DNA of 7,266 bases from Bacteroidota bacterium (lineage in GTDB: Bacteria > Bacteroidota > Bacteroidia > Flavobacteriales > Flavobacteriaceae), in contig JADWMI010000117.1 in assembly GCA_015767395.1 (NCBI GenBank), positions 1 to 7,266 of the forward strand, in the 5' to 3' direction. Shown here piece after piece: positions 6,407 through 7,266 of this stretch. The stretch's first letter is position 1, and each line of letters opens with the position of its first letter. A program made the translations under genes and the position numbers. The notes beneath the pieces are model-generated. The model saw nothing but the letters and a program-made list of their open reading frames with translations, had not been told where the DNA came from and did not search any database.

Positions 6407-7266
6407 ATGAGTAAAGTTCCTTTCATACTCTTAATTATTACATTGGGTTATCACTCTATTTATTCACAAATAGAAAAACCCAATGTAATACTATTAGCAG
6501 ATGCTGATAAGGATAATGGCATTGATTCTACACGCAGTTCAAAAATTGAAATTCCAAATGATTATAATTTAATCTGGAATGATGAATTTAATTCAGGAGC
6601 AAGTCCAAACAATGAGAATTGGTCTTTTGAATATGGGTTTGTTCGTAATGAAGAATTGCAATGGTACCAAAAAGATAATGCCTATTTAAAGAATGGTGTT
6701 TTAGTATTAGAAGGTAGAAAAGAAAAAGTAGTAAATCCCAATTATAATAGTGCTAATCATTCTTGGAAAACAGCTAGAAAACATGCCGAGTATACATCAG
6801 CAAGTATAAATACTAAAAATAAATTTTCATTTAAATATGGAATTATTGAAGTAAGAGCAAAAATTGATACTAGCAAAGGAATGTGGCCTGCAATTTGGAC
6901 TTTAGGTGTCAGCAAAAAATGGCCTGCCAATGGGGAGATCGATTTGATGGAGTTTTATATTCATGAAGGAAAACAAAAACTGCTGGCAAATGCAGCCTGG
7001 GCAAATGCAAAGATGGAAGCTGTTTGGGATTCTGAAAAAATACCATTTCATACATTTCTTGAAAGTGAAGCTGATTGGTCTGCTAAATTTCATATCTGGA
7101 AAATGGATTGGACAGAAGAGTTTATTAAACTATACATTGATGGGATTTTAATCAATGAAATTGATTTGAAAACCACCTTAAACCCTGATGGTTTTAACCC
7201 CTTTCATCAAGAGCATTATATTTTATTAAATCTTGCAATTGGATCAAATGGAGGTGACCCCTCAAC
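6407..7266 (+). CDS. GH16 laminarinase-type endo-beta-glucanase (3' end outside window)
   Basis: The frame opens at the ATG at 6407 and is still open after 286 codons at the right edge, so the C-terminus is missing. Residues 1-20 form a type I signal peptide (MSKVPFILLIITLG...IYS|Q) with no lipobox cysteine, so the product is predicted to be periplasmic or secreted. Family GH16 is shown by WNDEFN (57-62), RNEELQWYQ, HAEYTSASINTK, MWPAIWTLG (159-167) and the active-site motif G-E-I-D-L-M-E at 176-182. E177 would be the nucleophile, D179 the helper and E182 the acid/base. The ExDxxE form with the extra residue is that of laminarinases and related GH16 enzymes. LANAAW, FHIWKMDW, LYIDGILINEIDL and HYILLNLAIGSNGGDPS follow in the order known for Bacteroidota beta-1,3- and mixed-linkage glucanases. 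About 25-30 more residues would be needed to finish the domain. Residues 21 to about 54 are an extra N-terminal stretch of unknown role. The ATG lies 7 nt after the previous stop codon. Confidence 0.9.
   Translation, partial: MSKVPFILLIITLGYHSIYSQIEKPNVILLADADKDNGIDSTRSSKIEIPNDYNLIWNDEFNSGASPNNENWSFEYGFVRNEELQWYQKDNAYLKNGVLVLEGRKEKVVNPNYNSANHSWKTARKHAEYTSASINTKNKFSFKYGIIEVRAKIDTSKGMWPAIWTLGVSKKWPANGEIDLMEFYIHEGKQKLLANAAWANAKMEAVWDSEKIPFHTFLESEADWSAKFHIWKMDWTEEFIKLYIDGILINEIDLKTTLNPDGFNPFHQEHYILLNLAIGSNGGDPS
6436..6490 (+). repeat. Two-tier inverted repeat / RNA hairpin within the GH16 signal-peptide region
   Basis: Bases 6436-6449 (tattacattgggtt) are perfectly complementary to 6477-6490 (aacccaatgtaata), a 14-bp stem. 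Inside its 27-nt loop, 6455-6461 (tctattt) pairs with 6468-6474 (aaataga), a 7-bp stem closing a 6-nt loop (attcac). An internal loop of 5 nt (6450-6454) and 2 nt (6475-6476) separates the stems. The structure begins about 30 nt after the GH16 start codon. No T-tract follows either arm on either strand, so it is not a standard intrinsic terminator. A role in processing, stability or translation of the GH16 part of the transcript is inference. Confidence 0.7.

Noticed and set aside
6436..6490. Intrinsic terminator between GH128 and GH16
   Set aside because: The hairpin lies within the GH16 reading frame and no T-tract follows the stem on either strand.
1..7266. CRISPR array, tRNA or rRNA genes, insertion sequences
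   Set aside because: I saw no regularly spaced repeats, no tRNA-like cloverleaf, no rRNA-like sequence and no transposase. The window is coding apart from the leader and three gaps of 4, 20 and 7 nt.

Overview
This 7.3 kb window looks like the start of a polysaccharide utilization locus (PUL) from a member of the Bacteroidota, most likely a flavobacterium. The reasons are the tandem SusC/SusD-type pair, strongly AT-rich DNA, A-rich start-codon contexts without Shine-Dalgarno sequences, 'MKK...' lipoprotein signals followed by acidic residues, and a SusC leader of the flavobacterial type. I cannot name the genus or species.

Layout, all on the + strand: 1-255 is a non-coding AT-rich leader with a 15-bp direct repeat and a possible pseudoknot or hairpin. 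At 256-3450 is a SusC-like TonB-dependent outer-membrane transporter. At 3455-5011, 4 nt later, is a SusD-like surface glycan-binding lipoprotein. At 5032-6399, 20 nt later, is a predicted lipoprotein with a GH128-like (Asl1-type) beta-1,3-glucanase domain and a C-terminal CBM4-like beta-sandwich. At 6407, 7 nt later, a GH16 laminarinase-type endoglucanase begins and runs off the right edge. No terminator or promoter-sized gap separates the four genes, so they are probably one transcript.

Inferred joint function: capture and breakdown of a beta-1,3-glucan such as laminarin, possibly with mixed-linkage beta-glucan as an alternative. The GH128 lipoprotein and the GH16 enzyme would cut the polymer at or outside the cell surface. 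SusD would bind the oligosaccharides and SusC would import them with TonB energy. The SusC has no STN domain, so regulation by an ECF sigma/anti-sigma relay through this receptor is unlikely. The regulator is not in the window.

The most unusual sequence signal is a two-tier hairpin with a perfect 14-bp outer stem and a 7-bp inner stem. It lies inside the signal-peptide region of the GH16 gene (6436-6490) and has no U-tract. The gene content itself is a recognisable PUL type rather than a new class of system. The less ordinary points are the GH128-CBM lipoprotein in the slot after susD and the structured RNA elements.
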